Assembly (NCBI RefSeq): GCF_003719335.1
Contig: NZ_RIAS01000007.1
Location: 186,001 to 250,000 of the forward strand
Length of the DNA stretch: 64,000 nucleotides
Source of the DNA: Paenibacillus amylolyticus
Lineage (GTDB): Bacteria; Bacillota; Bacilli; Paenibacillales; Paenibacillaceae
Direction: 5' to 3'
The notes under the pieces are model-generated. The model did no database searches. It had not been told where the DNA came from and worked only from the letters and a program-made list of their open reading frames with translations. The first letter of the stretch is position 1. Each line of letters starts with the position of its first letter. Of the stretch, positions 53,203 to 61,774 are shown piece after piece. Both the position numbers and the translations under genes were made by a program.

Positions 53203-54561
53203 ATGCAAATGGAGGAACGATTGCATATTCCGGATGTCGCGGTGTACTACGAGGATGGTCAGTATGTCGTACATAACGTTCAACTCAACTGTTGGGTTGT
53301 GTACTCACCAAGCGAGTATGAGATTGCATCGGAATTGATATATGACGGAAAATCGGCAACTGAATTGATTGATTCAGGCTTAAACCCGCAGCAGGTGAAG
53401 CAGGTTGCACGAAAAATGTTGATGTATCGTGTAGCCTATCAAGGAGAAAGACCCGCTGAGTACCACATGCTGGATGTGATGCAGAAGCAGGGAATGGGGA
53501 AGGTTCCGCCTGCTGCTGTATATTTCGTAACGACCTATAAATGTAATCTGAGCTGTATTTATTGTTATGCGGACAGCAGCCCGGAGCGCTCGATGAATGG
53601 GGATATGAATACGGAAGAAGCCAAAGACATGATCAGACAGATCAAGGAACTTGGCAGTAGTACCATCGTGTTTACGGGTGGTGAGGCGTTTATCCGTAAG
53701 GACATCATGGAGCTCATGGCCTACAGTAAAGAAATCGGATTACGAGTTAACGTAATCAGCAATGGAACATTAATTAACAGTCGTGAAAAGGTCAATGAAA
53801 TTGCCAAGCTGGTGGATGTGTTTACGATCAGCTTTGACTCACTCGACAAAGAGGAGCATGAAGCCAATCGCGGTATAAATACGTGGGAACGTGCTCGTAA
53901 ATCGATTGATCTTATCTTAGAAGCCGGAATTAAATTGAAAATCAACCAAACGGTGACCAAGCATAATCGGGATTCAGTTGAGCCCATGCTGCAGTTTGCC
54001 ACGGAGCGCTCGGTACGCTTGAATATTGTACCGCTAGCGACGCTTGGCCGCGGGGATGACCGCATGCAGGGACTGAACTTTGGCGAACGTCGCCGAATTG
54101 CGGATCGGATGCTGGATATTGAGATGGGAGACGCTCATGAAGATTGTCATGCCTTGAACGTAAGGCAATATGAGCGTAGACGGCATTGCGGTCACGGTAC
54201 GAGCGAGTTTTCAATTGATGCGAAGGGCAACGTTTTCCCCTGCAAGCTGATGCATTCTCCGATGTTCCACGCTGGATCGATTCGAGAGAAGTCACTTCGG
54301 GAAATATGGGAGACGTCGGAGGTGTTTGAACGCTCGCGGAACAGGACGGTGCACACGTTGCCAGAGTGCATGAAATGTACGTTCAGGGAATCTTGCGGTG
54401 GGGGCTGTCGTGCATTTCATTGGGGAGCTACAGGTGACATTGACGGAACCACCCCTCATGATTGTTCAGGGATCCGGCGTGGAATTCGTAGAAAAATGGT
54501 AGCTTATTTCAAAATGGCAGGAGGTAAACCGAATGAGCCAGTGGTTTCAAATAGCCGATGA
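53203..54561 (+). CDS. radical SAM/SPASM peptide maturase
   Basis: 452 aa from ATG 53203, seven bases behind GGAGG (the ATG at 53197 is too close to it). The N-terminal 85 residues (VAVYYEDGQYVVHNVQLNCW...SPSEYEIASELI) resemble a small PqqD-like recognition domain. The radical SAM core has C114-x3-C118-x2-C121 (KCNLSCIYCYAD), FTGGEAF as the SAM-binding GGE, and VNVISNGT. The SPASM domain has CGHGTSEFSIDAKGNVFPC, then CMKCTFRESCGGGC and a last Cys in HDC, enough for two auxiliary [4Fe-4S] clusters. Such enzymes link Cys sulfur or carbon atoms in RiPP precursors through a 5'-deoxyadenosyl radical. It overlaps the PqqD gene by 29 bases. Confidence 0.93.
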   Translation: MQMEERLHIPDVAVYYEDGQYVVHNVQLNCWVVYSPSEYEIASELIYDGKSATELIDSGLNPQQVKQVARKMLMYRVAYQGERPAEYHMLDVMQKQGMGKVPPAAVYFVTTYKCNLSCIYCYADSSPERSMNGDMNTEEAKDMIRQIKELGSSTIVFTGGEAFIRKDIMELMAYSKEIGLRVNVISNGTLINSREKVNEIAKLVDVFTISFDSLDKEEHEANRGINTWERARKSIDLILEAGIKLKINQTVTKHNRDSVEPMLQFATERSVRLNIVPLATLGRGDDRMQGLNFGERRRIADRMLDIEMGDAHEDCHALNVRQYERRRHCGHGTSEFSIDAKGNVFPCKLMHSPMFHAGSIREKSLREIWETSEVFERSRNRTVHTLPECMKCTFRESCGGGCRAFHWGATGDIDGTTPHDCSGIRRGIRRKMVAYFKMAGGKPNEPVVSNSR

Positions 54562-54829
54562 TGTTTTTTTTGATGAAAATGTAGAAGGAATATTCATTCT
54601 TTCGGATGCTGGTGAGGTATTTGTATTGGAGGATGATGTCAGTAAAGCGGTGTGGAATATGCTCGCAGATTCTGCACAATCTCTTGATGAGATGTGTCAG
54701 CAGATCAAGCTGAAATTCAATATTGGCGATGAAGATCATGTCGAGGACGACGTTCGGGATTTTGTAACGGCATTATCCAAAATAGGAGTTCTGAACGAAT
54801 GCTTAGTACCCGCAGACAGGATTTCCTGA
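54533..54829 (+). CDS. PqqD-family peptide recognition protein (RRE)
   Basis: 98 aa; AGGAGG eight bases before the ATG. Sequence follows the PqqD pattern: a beta part (VFFDENVEGIFILSDAGEVFVLEDDVSKAVW), then helices (SLDEMCQQIKLKF), then VEDDVRDFVTALSKIGVL. PqqD-like proteins bind the leader of the precursor and present it to the radical SAM enzyme. It probably binds the YKKPTF motif of the precursor. It overlaps both neighbours (29 and 31 bases), indicating translational coupling and matched amounts. Confidence 0.92.
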   Translation: MSQWFQIADDVFFDENVEGIFILSDAGEVFVLEDDVSKAVWNMLADSAQSLDEMCQQIKLKFNIGDEDHVEDDVRDFVTALSKIGVLNECLVPADRIS

Positions 54830-55575
54830 TTCGTGCATTGCAACAAGGCAAGTCCATCCCCATCGTGATTGAGGGTCACTGTATGCACCCTCTTCTTGTT
54901 GAAGGGCAGCACATTACTGTGCATCCTTTACTGGAAGACATCAAAGTAGGCGATATTGTGCTGGTTCGTGACCAGATGAAAGGTTTTTTGGCTCATCGCA
55001 TTATCAGCCTTGGACATGACTTCGTTGTTACTTCAGGTGACCGCAATCACATGTCTGATCCTCCGGTACGGCGGAACGATATTTTGGGACGGCTGGATGT
55101 ACCGGAAAATCCAATGCTCAATCAGAACCCGGAGCAAAATCCTGATCAGCGTTCATCGACCTTAACTGATTTACAAGGGTTATCATGTGAAATAAAGATT
55201 GTTGTTCATCCTGATGCCATTGATAGTTCATATGGTGAAGTGTTGTCTCGTGCCTTTGGTATAGATGTCGACATTGCGGAAAATCCGCTCACCCAGCTAA
55301 AGCATATGCGGGAGAAGGGATGGACATCCGTTGTCATTCATGAAGGTGCAAGACAGCATCTATCTCAGTTGCCGCATGTTGCTAGCAGGGTTGTGATCTT
55401 TGCCGGTTACGAGGTGGCGAGGGACACGGATGAATCTGCCGGTATTATTGGCATGAGTGATGTGGACTTCGTAGCTCGAACAGCAGTCGAGTATTGGAAT
55501 AACCTGCATGCAGAACTAAGCATTGCAGCGATTATAGGTTTTCATATGAGGGGGACAACCGTATGTCATGGGTAA
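54799..55575 (+). CDS. S24/S26 signal-peptidase-like protein with Cys/His dyad and extra C-terminal domain
   Basis: 258 aa; AGGAG upstream. Residues 18-100 match the S24/S26 fold: EGHC28MHPLLVEGQ is the place of the (G/S)xSMxPTL box, KVGDIVLVRD is the second strand box, FLAH66RIISLG the general-base box, SGDRN the last box. The nucleophile Ser is Cys28 and the general base is His66 (His is known there in SipW/ER-type enzymes). No transmembrane helix, so it is cytoplasmic. Residues about 130-258 form an alpha/beta domain I do not recognise (SYGEVLSRAFGIDVDIA, KGWTSVVIHEG). Since the transporters lack a protease domain, this is a candidate for leader removal. Alternatively it is a catalytically retired binding protein. 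Confidence 0.78.
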   Translation: MLSTRRQDFLIRALQQGKSIPIVIEGHCMHPLLVEGQHITVHPLLEDIKVGDIVLVRDQMKGFLAHRIISLGHDFVVTSGDRNHMSDPPVRRNDILGRLDVPENPMLNQNPEQNPDQRSSTLTDLQGLSCEIKIVVHPDAIDSSYGEVLSRAFGIDVDIAENPLTQLKHMREKGWTSVVIHEGARQHLSQLPHVASRVVIFAGYEVARDTDESAGIIGMSDVDFVARTAVEYWNNLHAELSIAAIIGFHMRGTTVCHG

Positions 55576-55805
55576 TTACCGCCACATGCGAAGGAGAACT
55601 TTTGGCTAAATGTATCGTGGCTTGCCCCGAAGAAGCCATTCAGACATCTCCGGATGCGAAGCAATATTATATTAATCCATCGGTATGTACCGATTGCGGC
55701 CTGTGTGATCTGGCTTGCCCTGTGGCAGCTATTTTTCCGGAAAGCGCTGTGCCGAAGCAATGGAGAAGCAGCATTGAAGAGAATCGTTTGTTCTTTCTCA
55801 CGTAG
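55563..55805 (+). CDS. seven-cysteine ferredoxin (probable [3Fe-4S][4Fe-4S])
   Basis: 80 aa; overlaps the previous gene by 13 bases. Cysteines at 9, 17, 21, 42, 45, 48 and 52: the pattern C-x7-C-x3-CP ... CxxCxxCxxxCP, together with INPSVCTDCGLCDLACPVAAI and the VPKQW end, is that of seven-iron ferredoxins of the actinobacterial/Bacillus type, which lack the second Cys of the first motif. It probably supplies electrons to the radical SAM enzyme, which needs reduction of its [4Fe-4S] cluster. A ferredoxin gene inside a RiPP operon suggests a dedicated donor. Confidence 0.88.
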   Translation: MSWVITATCEGELLAKCIVACPEEAIQTSPDAKQYYINPSVCTDCGLCDLACPVAAIFPESAVPKQWRSSIEENRLFFLT

Positions 55806-55823
55806 TCACGCCATCATAACCTG

Positions 55824-55865
55824 CATATGTCAGCGCAAGGCGGAAGAGGCTTGCGTTGACATGTA
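55824..55865. repeat. 16-bp inverted repeat between ferredoxin gene and next gene
   Basis: CATATGTCAGCGCAAG and CTTGCGTTGACATGTA pair with few mismatches around a 10-base loop. No T run follows, so it is not a terminator; it may stabilise or process the polycistronic RNA. Confidence 0.55.
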
Positions 55866-55895
55866 GTATCAGGGAAGAAGGGGAGCCGTAATACG

Positions 55896-57185
55896 ATGCC
55901 GACACTTCGTGTACGAGTTGGGCAATATCCACTGTTATTGGAGTTGTGTAGAGCCATTAATGAGTTAAGACAAGATAAGTTGTGGACTGTTCCTAAGGAA
56001 CGAAACTATCCGCCTGCGCTCTTGAATCTTATCCGTAATCGGGGTCTTCGTTCTAATGTCTATCGCTATTGGGGCAGTTTGCTTCTGAAAGATATGTTGG
56101 CTGTCCAAAGTGAGCCGGAAGTTAAATTGGTCAAACGCATATTAAGTGCATCTGCGGATACCAAAGCGGATGAGGTTATGGCTGAATATGAAAGTCATCT
56201 GGCTTCACAATGCGAGGCGATTCGTGAGTATCTCGCACCTTTAATCCAAAATTTTGACATTGCCGAGGTTGTTGAACTGAAGCTTTACCCGCTATCAACC
56301 ATGCCTCCTCCGCAGATCGGAAGATTCGGGGCCAGCCTGAGCAAAGCAACAACAACATCCGTTCATTTGGCCTTCGGCGCACCACCGCTTCATCTGTGGG
56401 ATGACTTTAACCTGACCGTCTCTTTCTTCGCACGAGGCGGCATTCATTATCTCGTTAAAGAATGGCTGCTTGCTCACGAAGGTGAATATGGAGAAGTAAA
56501 GGAAGGTTTGAAGCCGTATCTGATTAATCTGGTATCGGCGATCATTTTAATGGAAGTGGATCACTTTTTCAGCACGAATTTTGATCTGGTTTTCCATGAA
56601 GAGGACAAATTAGTCTATCAGTGGGCACTCTCGCAATATGATGGCAAGATGGGGTTTGGTAACCATCTGATTCAATATGTTCGCAATCTGAATGCGGACT
56701 GGCCGCCTCCGCATCTGGGAGATGTTCGTCATGACGTCCCTATGACGGTCGTACATACGATCCAGAAGAAGGTTCGAGTCTCCATAAGCGACCAGTACAA
56801 CCTTTTGGCAAACACCAGATGGATTGCTGATTATTATGATATTGCGGAGGCGGAGGATGATGGCGGATTGGGGAGGGCATATCCGTTTCTGGTCTTGCCA
56901 TGGAATGCAGAAGGTGCTGCCGAGATCTGCTCAAGGCATCATATACAGCACAGCTATCATGAAGCCGCCGTGACTTATGAGCATATGACGGGTCAAAAGC
57001 AGTTCGATACCACCGATACCCTCTGTCTGCTCATAGACGATGATGCGGAGTCCTCTTGGAAGTTTGTTTTACTGTGTCCTTCCGCGCGTACTGGATCAGG
57101 TTATTACATTGAGACTTCCGTATTGTCACAGATTCATACAGCAATCGCTTTCGTAGATTCTGCCTCGGGAAGGAGAATATTATGA
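55896..57185 (+). CDS. unknown protein of the RiPP operon, 429 aa
   Basis: GAAGAAGGGGAG precedes the ATG. No signal peptide and no clear membrane helix; soluble alpha/beta sequence with MPTLRVRVGQYPLLLELC at the start, a Pro-rich turn (STMPPPQIGRFG, about 136-147), SVHLAFGAPPLHLWDDFN, EWLLAHEGEYGEV, and a C-terminal LCLLIDDDAESSWKFVLL. I see no Cys motif, no nucleotide-binding motif and no HExxH. I do not recognise the family. Its stop overlaps the ABC transporter start by four bases, so it belongs to the operon and is a candidate tailoring enzyme, chaperone or immunity factor. Confidence 0.75.
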   Translation: MPTLRVRVGQYPLLLELCRAINELRQDKLWTVPKERNYPPALLNLIRNRGLRSNVYRYWGSLLLKDMLAVQSEPEVKLVKRILSASADTKADEVMAEYESHLASQCEAIREYLAPLIQNFDIAEVVELKLYPLSTMPPPQIGRFGASLSKATTTSVHLAFGAPPLHLWDDFNLTVSFFARGGIHYLVKEWLLAHEGEYGEVKEGLKPYLINLVSAIILMEVDHFFSTNFDLVFHEEDKLVYQWALSQYDGKMGFGNHLIQYVRNLNADWPPPHLGDVRHDVPMTVVHTIQKKVRVSISDQYNLLANTRWIADYYDIAEAEDDGGLGRAYPFLVLPWNAEGAAEICSRHHIQHSYHEAAVTYEHMTGQKQFDTTDTLCLLIDDDAESSWKFVLLCPSARTGSGYYIETSVLSQIHTAIAFVDSASGRRIL

Positions 57186-59026
57186 GCCGTTTACAGGCCG
57201 GATTGGTCCAGATGTGGATGATTGTCCGGGCAGGGGATCGGGCGATCTGGGTATTGTTAGCGCTTATTCTTGCACTCGGCGTATGGCCTGGTTTCATGGT
57301 ATGGGCAATCAAGCATTCGGTGAATCAACTGGCTAATGGCGACCGCAACGCCTCTTTAGCTTACATAGGCATTATTGCTGGGGCTGGCACGATTGCGATT
57401 TTGCTCAACGTGATACAGCCCTATTTTCTTAGAAAAGTAAAAGACCACGTCTATCATAATCTGTCTATCCGTTTGTTTGACAATGTGAATCGCAGAACAG
57501 AAAATGAGCTGCTCCGTGCGTCGACCCGAAACCGGATTTCAAGCACCTCGGAATCGGTCAGCTCCATCTACCATGGTGGACTGGACGGGCTGTCGGCACT
57601 ACTCCAGGTCATTATAACGGGATTTTCCCTGACATGGATTCTGCTAGTTGTAGCATGGTGGGCGCCCCTGCTAATTCTCGCTGGAACGGTGCTTAATGTT
57701 TGGCTCATGAAAAAGGCAGCAGCTACTGAATCGGATTTTCTACAAAGCATCTCGGAAAAAACGAGGCTGGAAGGAACTTTTCTGGACATGCTGACCACAT
57801 TAAAGTCTGCCAAAGAAATGCGTGTTTTTGGCATATCCGGTTGGGTGAAAGACAAATGGCAGACCGAGCAGATTCGAATTGCACAGTTAACGATCAGACA
57901 AATGATCAAGACCGGATTTTACAGATTGGCAGGTCAACTTGGCAGCGGGGTTGTAACAACCATTGTATTGCTGGCCGGGTTATGGAAGCTTTGGCAAGGT
58001 ACACTGCATCCCGGAGAAGTCGCAGCACTGCTAATTGGGGGGCTGCATCTGGAACAGTTACTGGGTCTGGTTCTTAGCCAGGGCAAGCACTGGTTGGGAC
58101 GGAAAATGTTCTTGGCGGAACTGATTCAGCAGCCCGCAGAGGAACAGTCGAAAACAGTGGCAAATCCGGTTACAGAGACAGTTGCAAACACAGCTGTTGC
58201 CAAAAGTACAAACATAACTCCGTATGCGGGTATGGATACAGGCACAGTAGGCTGCCAAAATAATGATATCCATTCTACCTGCGCCATTTCTGTTCGACAA
58301 CTAACGTTCAGTTATGACGGGGATCATGATGTGCTGAAAAACATCAACTTTGATATTGAACGCGGAGCCAGGGTGGCGATCGTTGGCGCCAACGGCTCAG
58401 GCAAAAGTACCTTGATGCTGATGCTTGCGGGCTTGTTGAAGCCGGACCATGGTTTCGTAGTGTCGGAGGATACAGGTGGCTTCTGTTTGCAAGACTACGG
58501 ACGTTATAAACTATCCGCTGCCGAGAACGTGTATCTGGGCGATATTACTCGCAAGGAGCATACGGAAGACATAATGGAAGCATTGAAGCTGACCAATGCC
58601 CAATTTGTAAACACACTGCCTCAAGGGCTACAAACCGAGTTGTGGCCGGAAGTCGGGGGATCGGATTTGTCAGAAGGCCAGTGGCAGCGGCTCGCGTTAG
58701 CCAGAAGTATGTTCCGGGCTATTTATCGGGCAGGCTCGGTCATTATCATGGATGAGCCAACGTCCAAACTGGACCCGAGTAACGAATTAAGCATTCTGGA
58801 GTCCATCATTAACCGATTAGAGGGATACACCGTATTGTTTGTTGTTCATCGTCTGGTGGGTTGTGCCTTTGCGGATACAGTTCTTCTGATGGATCAGGGA
58901 GAAATCCGGGACTATGGAACACATGATGGATTGCTTCAGACAAGCGAACCTTATCAAGCGATGTGGAAAGCCTCTTCTTCTTTTATGGAGACGATGAAGG
59001 AAGAGGAAGGAGGGGACGTGGCCTAA
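57182..59026 (+). CDS. ABC transporter half-molecule (TMD-NBD), no C39 domain
   Basis: 614 aa. Membrane domain with six helices (about 20-290), beginning MSRLQAGLVQMWMIVRAG without a peptidase domain. A poorly conserved linker (about 310-365, PVTETVANTAVAKSTN) leads to the ATPase: GANGSGKST (Walker A), FCLQDYGRYKLSAAENV (Q-loop), SDLSEGQWQRLALARS (signature), VIIMDEPTSKLD (Walker B), FVVHRL (H-loop). Complete catalytic set. Pairs with the next gene, which starts on its stop codon, as a heterodimer; probable role is export of, or immunity to, the mature peptide. Confidence 0.9.
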   Translation: MSRLQAGLVQMWMIVRAGDRAIWVLLALILALGVWPGFMVWAIKHSVNQLANGDRNASLAYIGIIAGAGTIAILLNVIQPYFLRKVKDHVYHNLSIRLFDNVNRRTENELLRASTRNRISSTSESVSSIYHGGLDGLSALLQVIITGFSLTWILLVVAWWAPLLILAGTVLNVWLMKKAAATESDFLQSISEKTRLEGTFLDMLTTLKSAKEMRVFGISGWVKDKWQTEQIRIAQLTIRQMIKTGFYRLAGQLGSGVVTTIVLLAGLWKLWQGTLHPGEVAALLIGGLHLEQLLGLVLSQGKHWLGRKMFLAELIQQPAEEQSKTVANPVTETVANTAVAKSTNITPYAGMDTGTVGCQNNDIHSTCAISVRQLTFSYDGDHDVLKNINFDIERGARVAIVGANGSGKSTLMLMLAGLLKPDHGFVVSEDTGGFCLQDYGRYKLSAAENVYLGDITRKEHTEDIMEALKLTNAQFVNTLPQGLQTELWPEVGGSDLSEGQWQRLALARSMFRAIYRAGSVIIMDEPTSKLDPSNELSILESIINRLEGYTVLFVVHRLVGCAFADTVLLMDQGEIRDYGTHDGLLQTSEPYQAMWKASSSFMETMKEEEGGDVA

Positions 59027-60735
59027 TGTGGTTAACCAAGGTAAAGAACAAACGAAAGTTGTTACCATGGATTGCGTTCGCTCTGTCCGTGACACTGTTC
59101 AAAGGGATATTGCCCGCCGTTCGCATTTTTTTATTCGGTTATGCTGTTCAGCAAGTGATTTCCGGGGTGGATCTCGATCGGATGATTCTGCTGATGGCCT
59201 GGTTTGCGGCAGCAACCATCGGAGAGAAAGTGATGGATTCGTTGTACGGCATTGCGCTGGAGGGACTGCGTGTTCATATGGGCCGAGCCGCCAAAGAGCT
59301 GTATATCGATCAATATAACAAAGTACCCTATCAGAAACTTCTCGATGCCTCGTTTTCCGAATCAGCGGAGAAGGCAGCGAACGGTCTCGATCGTGGACAT
59401 CGCGTTCTTACGCTGGCCCTGGATGTTCTGAGTGCCGCAGTAACTTTAATCAGCTTGGGTACAGCGCTATGGTTTGTCACGAAAATCGGGTGTCTGGTGA
59501 TGATGGTAACCTTTGCTTTTGTTGTAATCAAACAATACAAGCTGGGCCGTCAGATGTTTAACATAGAAAATCAGCTGTCAGGTCAGCGTATCCGTGAAAA
59601 TTATTACCGTAGCACTGTCATGGACTTTCAACTGGGCAAGGAACGAAAGCTGTTTGGATACTCCCCTTATATCGTGGGTCTGTGGAAAAATACATTTACG
59701 GACATCAGCAAGACCAATCAATCCTTTCTCCTTACCTCCCAAAAGACATCAGGACTGATGCAGATTGGTCAACTTCTTCTCATCTCAGTGGCTTATATGG
59801 TATCGATTCTGACGGCCAGTTCATCCATCGGTGGTTTAATCATCGCCTTTCAATTAATTGATGAATTGCTTGGCAAAGCCAATGCATTTGTACTGGAGCT
59901 GCGCATGTTTACCAGTGAATTACTCACTGCGTCCAATCTCTCTCGTTTTTTGGCTAAAGATACTGCTGATCAAGTCGAGACCCCTGCCAAGGAAGCGAAC
60001 AACGAAATTGAACTGAATGGAGTGGGATTCTCCTATCCGAATCACAGCAATCCTGTATTGACCGATGTGACCATGCATTTTCGTACTGGAGAGCTCGTCG
60101 GGCTGGTTGGGGAGAACGGAGCTGGTAAAACAACGCTATGCAATCTGATCTGTGGTTTGCTTGAGCCTGCCGAAGGCGAGATTTGGGTGGATGGAAAGCC
60201 TAGCTTGCACACCGACAGGTTGCGTTCAGTCTCCGTTGCTTATGCTGATTTTTCCAGATTCCCGCTAAGTGTTCAGCAGAATGTTGGACTTCATCAAAAG
60301 TGGAGTGATGTTGCGCAGCAGCTTGTACAGGACATCATCGAGCGAAGCGGAGACAAGCGGCTCGGTGCAGGGTATACAGACGGAACGGAGCTGTCGGGCG
60401 GACAATGGCAACGTGTGGCGGTTGCCCGGGCAATGGCTAATACCCGAACGATGCTGATCCTGGATGAGCCTACGGCTGCGATGGACCCTGTGATGGAGGA
60501 AAGTGTCGTTCGAAGTGTGAAACAATTTGCCGCTCAAGGCAAAGCGGCATTGCTGATTGCACATCGGGTCAGTACGGTGATGCATTGTGACAGAGTTTAT
60601 GTAATGGCGGATGGACAGATTGTGCAGGAAGGCGCACCGCTTAGACTGTTGGAGGAAGATGGCGTATTCAGGGATATGTACGGTGCGCAGGTTGCATTGC
60701 TGAGGAAGCAGGGAATGGCCGCATCCGTCGGATGA
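59026..60735 (+). CDS. ABC transporter half-molecule (TMD-NBD), partner of the preceding gene
   Basis: 569 aa from the ATG that shares its A with the TAA of the previous gene (TAATG), with AGGAAGGAGGGG in front; the frame open further upstream lies inside the other gene. Six-helix membrane domain (about 15-310). ATPase: GENGAGKTT, VAYADFSRFPLSVQQNV in which the Q-loop Gln of the usual FQDF is Ala, ELSGGQWQRVAVARAM, MLILDEPTAAMDP, LIAHRV. No peptidase domain. The altered Q-loop suggests an asymmetric heterodimer. Confidence 0.9.
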   Translation: MWLTKVKNKRKLLPWIAFALSVTLFKGILPAVRIFLFGYAVQQVISGVDLDRMILLMAWFAAATIGEKVMDSLYGIALEGLRVHMGRAAKELYIDQYNKVPYQKLLDASFSESAEKAANGLDRGHRVLTLALDVLSAAVTLISLGTALWFVTKIGCLVMMVTFAFVVIKQYKLGRQMFNIENQLSGQRIRENYYRSTVMDFQLGKERKLFGYSPYIVGLWKNTFTDISKTNQSFLLTSQKTSGLMQIGQLLLISVAYMVSILTASSSIGGLIIAFQLIDELLGKANAFVLELRMFTSELLTASNLSRFLAKDTADQVETPAKEANNEIELNGVGFSYPNHSNPVLTDVTMHFRTGELVGLVGENGAGKTTLCNLICGLLEPAEGEIWVDGKPSLHTDRLRSVSVAYADFSRFPLSVQQNVGLHQKWSDVAQQLVQDIIERSGDKRLGAGYTDGTELSGGQWQRVAVARAMANTRTMLILDEPTAAMDPVMEESVVRSVKQFAAQGKAALLIAHRVSTVMHCDRVYVMADGQIVQEGAPLRLLEEDGVFRDMYGAQVALLRKQGMAASVG

Positions 60736-60766
60736 TATCTGGAAGCGTTGGAAAGGGGAAATATCG

Positions 60767-61774
60767 ATGAAAGTACTCGTCGTATCACGTGGAAACGGAT
60801 TTGGACATGCGAAGCGTGATTTGCTTGTTGCGCAGCGGCTTATACAGTTCAATCATGAAGTCATTATCGCGTCTTACTCCTCCGGATTTCAATACTTGCA
60901 GAGGGTATATTCAGGTCAATTGATCGATCTGGAGCTGCCTTCTGCTGGCAGCAGTGCCGAGCGAACCTTGAAGTTGCTGGACTTGATACGTCGCACACAA
61001 CCCGATGGGATCGTGGTGGATGAAGAGCTGCTTGTTCTACCACTTGCCAAAAGTTTGGGTATTCCCACCTGCTTCATTACCAATTGGTTAGAGGATGAAC
61101 AGGAGACGCTGGGTTATCTGCACATGGCGGATCGAATTGCGATTGTGGATCAGCTGGAACACTGGATGTTCCCGACATCGGACTCGATTCGGGAGAAGCT
61201 GCATTTTGTGGGCCCGGTGGTTGAAGTGCCTGAACGGGCTGCGGCCAGGGAGAAAAAGATTGTCATCACGTCAGGCTCAGCGACGATTGTGGACGTTCCT
61301 TTTTTCAAAAAAGCAATAGCGGATCTGAAAGGGGAAACCGATTATATCAAGCTGGTGTACAGCGGTACATTGACGAAATCATTGCAGCGGCTGGGGGATG
61401 AAACGACACAGTTTATCGCAGACCCAAGCTCTTTCATGGATAAAGTGAGAGACAGCTCGCTGGTGGTGTGCAGGGGTGGACATACGACATTGTGGGAATT
61501 GGCTTCGCTGGGTATACCCGCCATCGCTGTTCCCCGGCGGGAAGAAGTGAATCGCAGCAACATTGTATATGCACGGCAGATGGGCGAGAGAGGTTATATC
61601 CGTTGGCTGGAGGAATCCGACATGGATCAGGGTTTGATCGCTGCGTATGCCCGTGAGATTTTGCGAGGCGAGACACAGCTTCAAACGTATGCTTATGATG
61701 GTGCAGCACTCGATCATCTGACCTCTTGTATTCTGGAAAGCTTTTCACTTCAGCTTGCGGAGAAGCCGTTATGA
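60767..61774 (+). CDS. GT28/MurG-like glycosyltransferase (GT-B fold)
   Basis: 335 aa; AAAGGGGAA before the ATG. N-terminal VLVVSRGNGFGHAKRDLLVAQ is the Gly-rich acceptor loop of MurG/UGT-like enzymes. The C-terminal domain has VITSGSATIV, VVCRGGHTTLWELASLGIPAIAVPR (nucleotide-sugar binding) and NRSNIVYARQMGERGY. It probably uses a UDP-sugar. It follows the transporter genes by 31 bases and overlaps the next glycosyltransferase by four, so it is in the RiPP operon; the acceptor could be the peptide or a lipid carrier. Confidence 0.85.
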   Translation: MKVLVVSRGNGFGHAKRDLLVAQRLIQFNHEVIIASYSSGFQYLQRVYSGQLIDLELPSAGSSAERTLKLLDLIRRTQPDGIVVDEELLVLPLAKSLGIPTCFITNWLEDEQETLGYLHMADRIAIVDQLEHWMFPTSDSIREKLHFVGPVVEVPERAAAREKKIVITSGSATIVDVPFFKKAIADLKGETDYIKLVYSGTLTKSLQRLGDETTQFIADPSSFMDKVRDSSLVVCRGGHTTLWELASLGIPAIAVPRREEVNRSNIVYARQMGERGYIRWLEESDMDQGLIAAYAREILRGETQLQTYAYDGAALDHLTSCILESFSLQLAEKPL

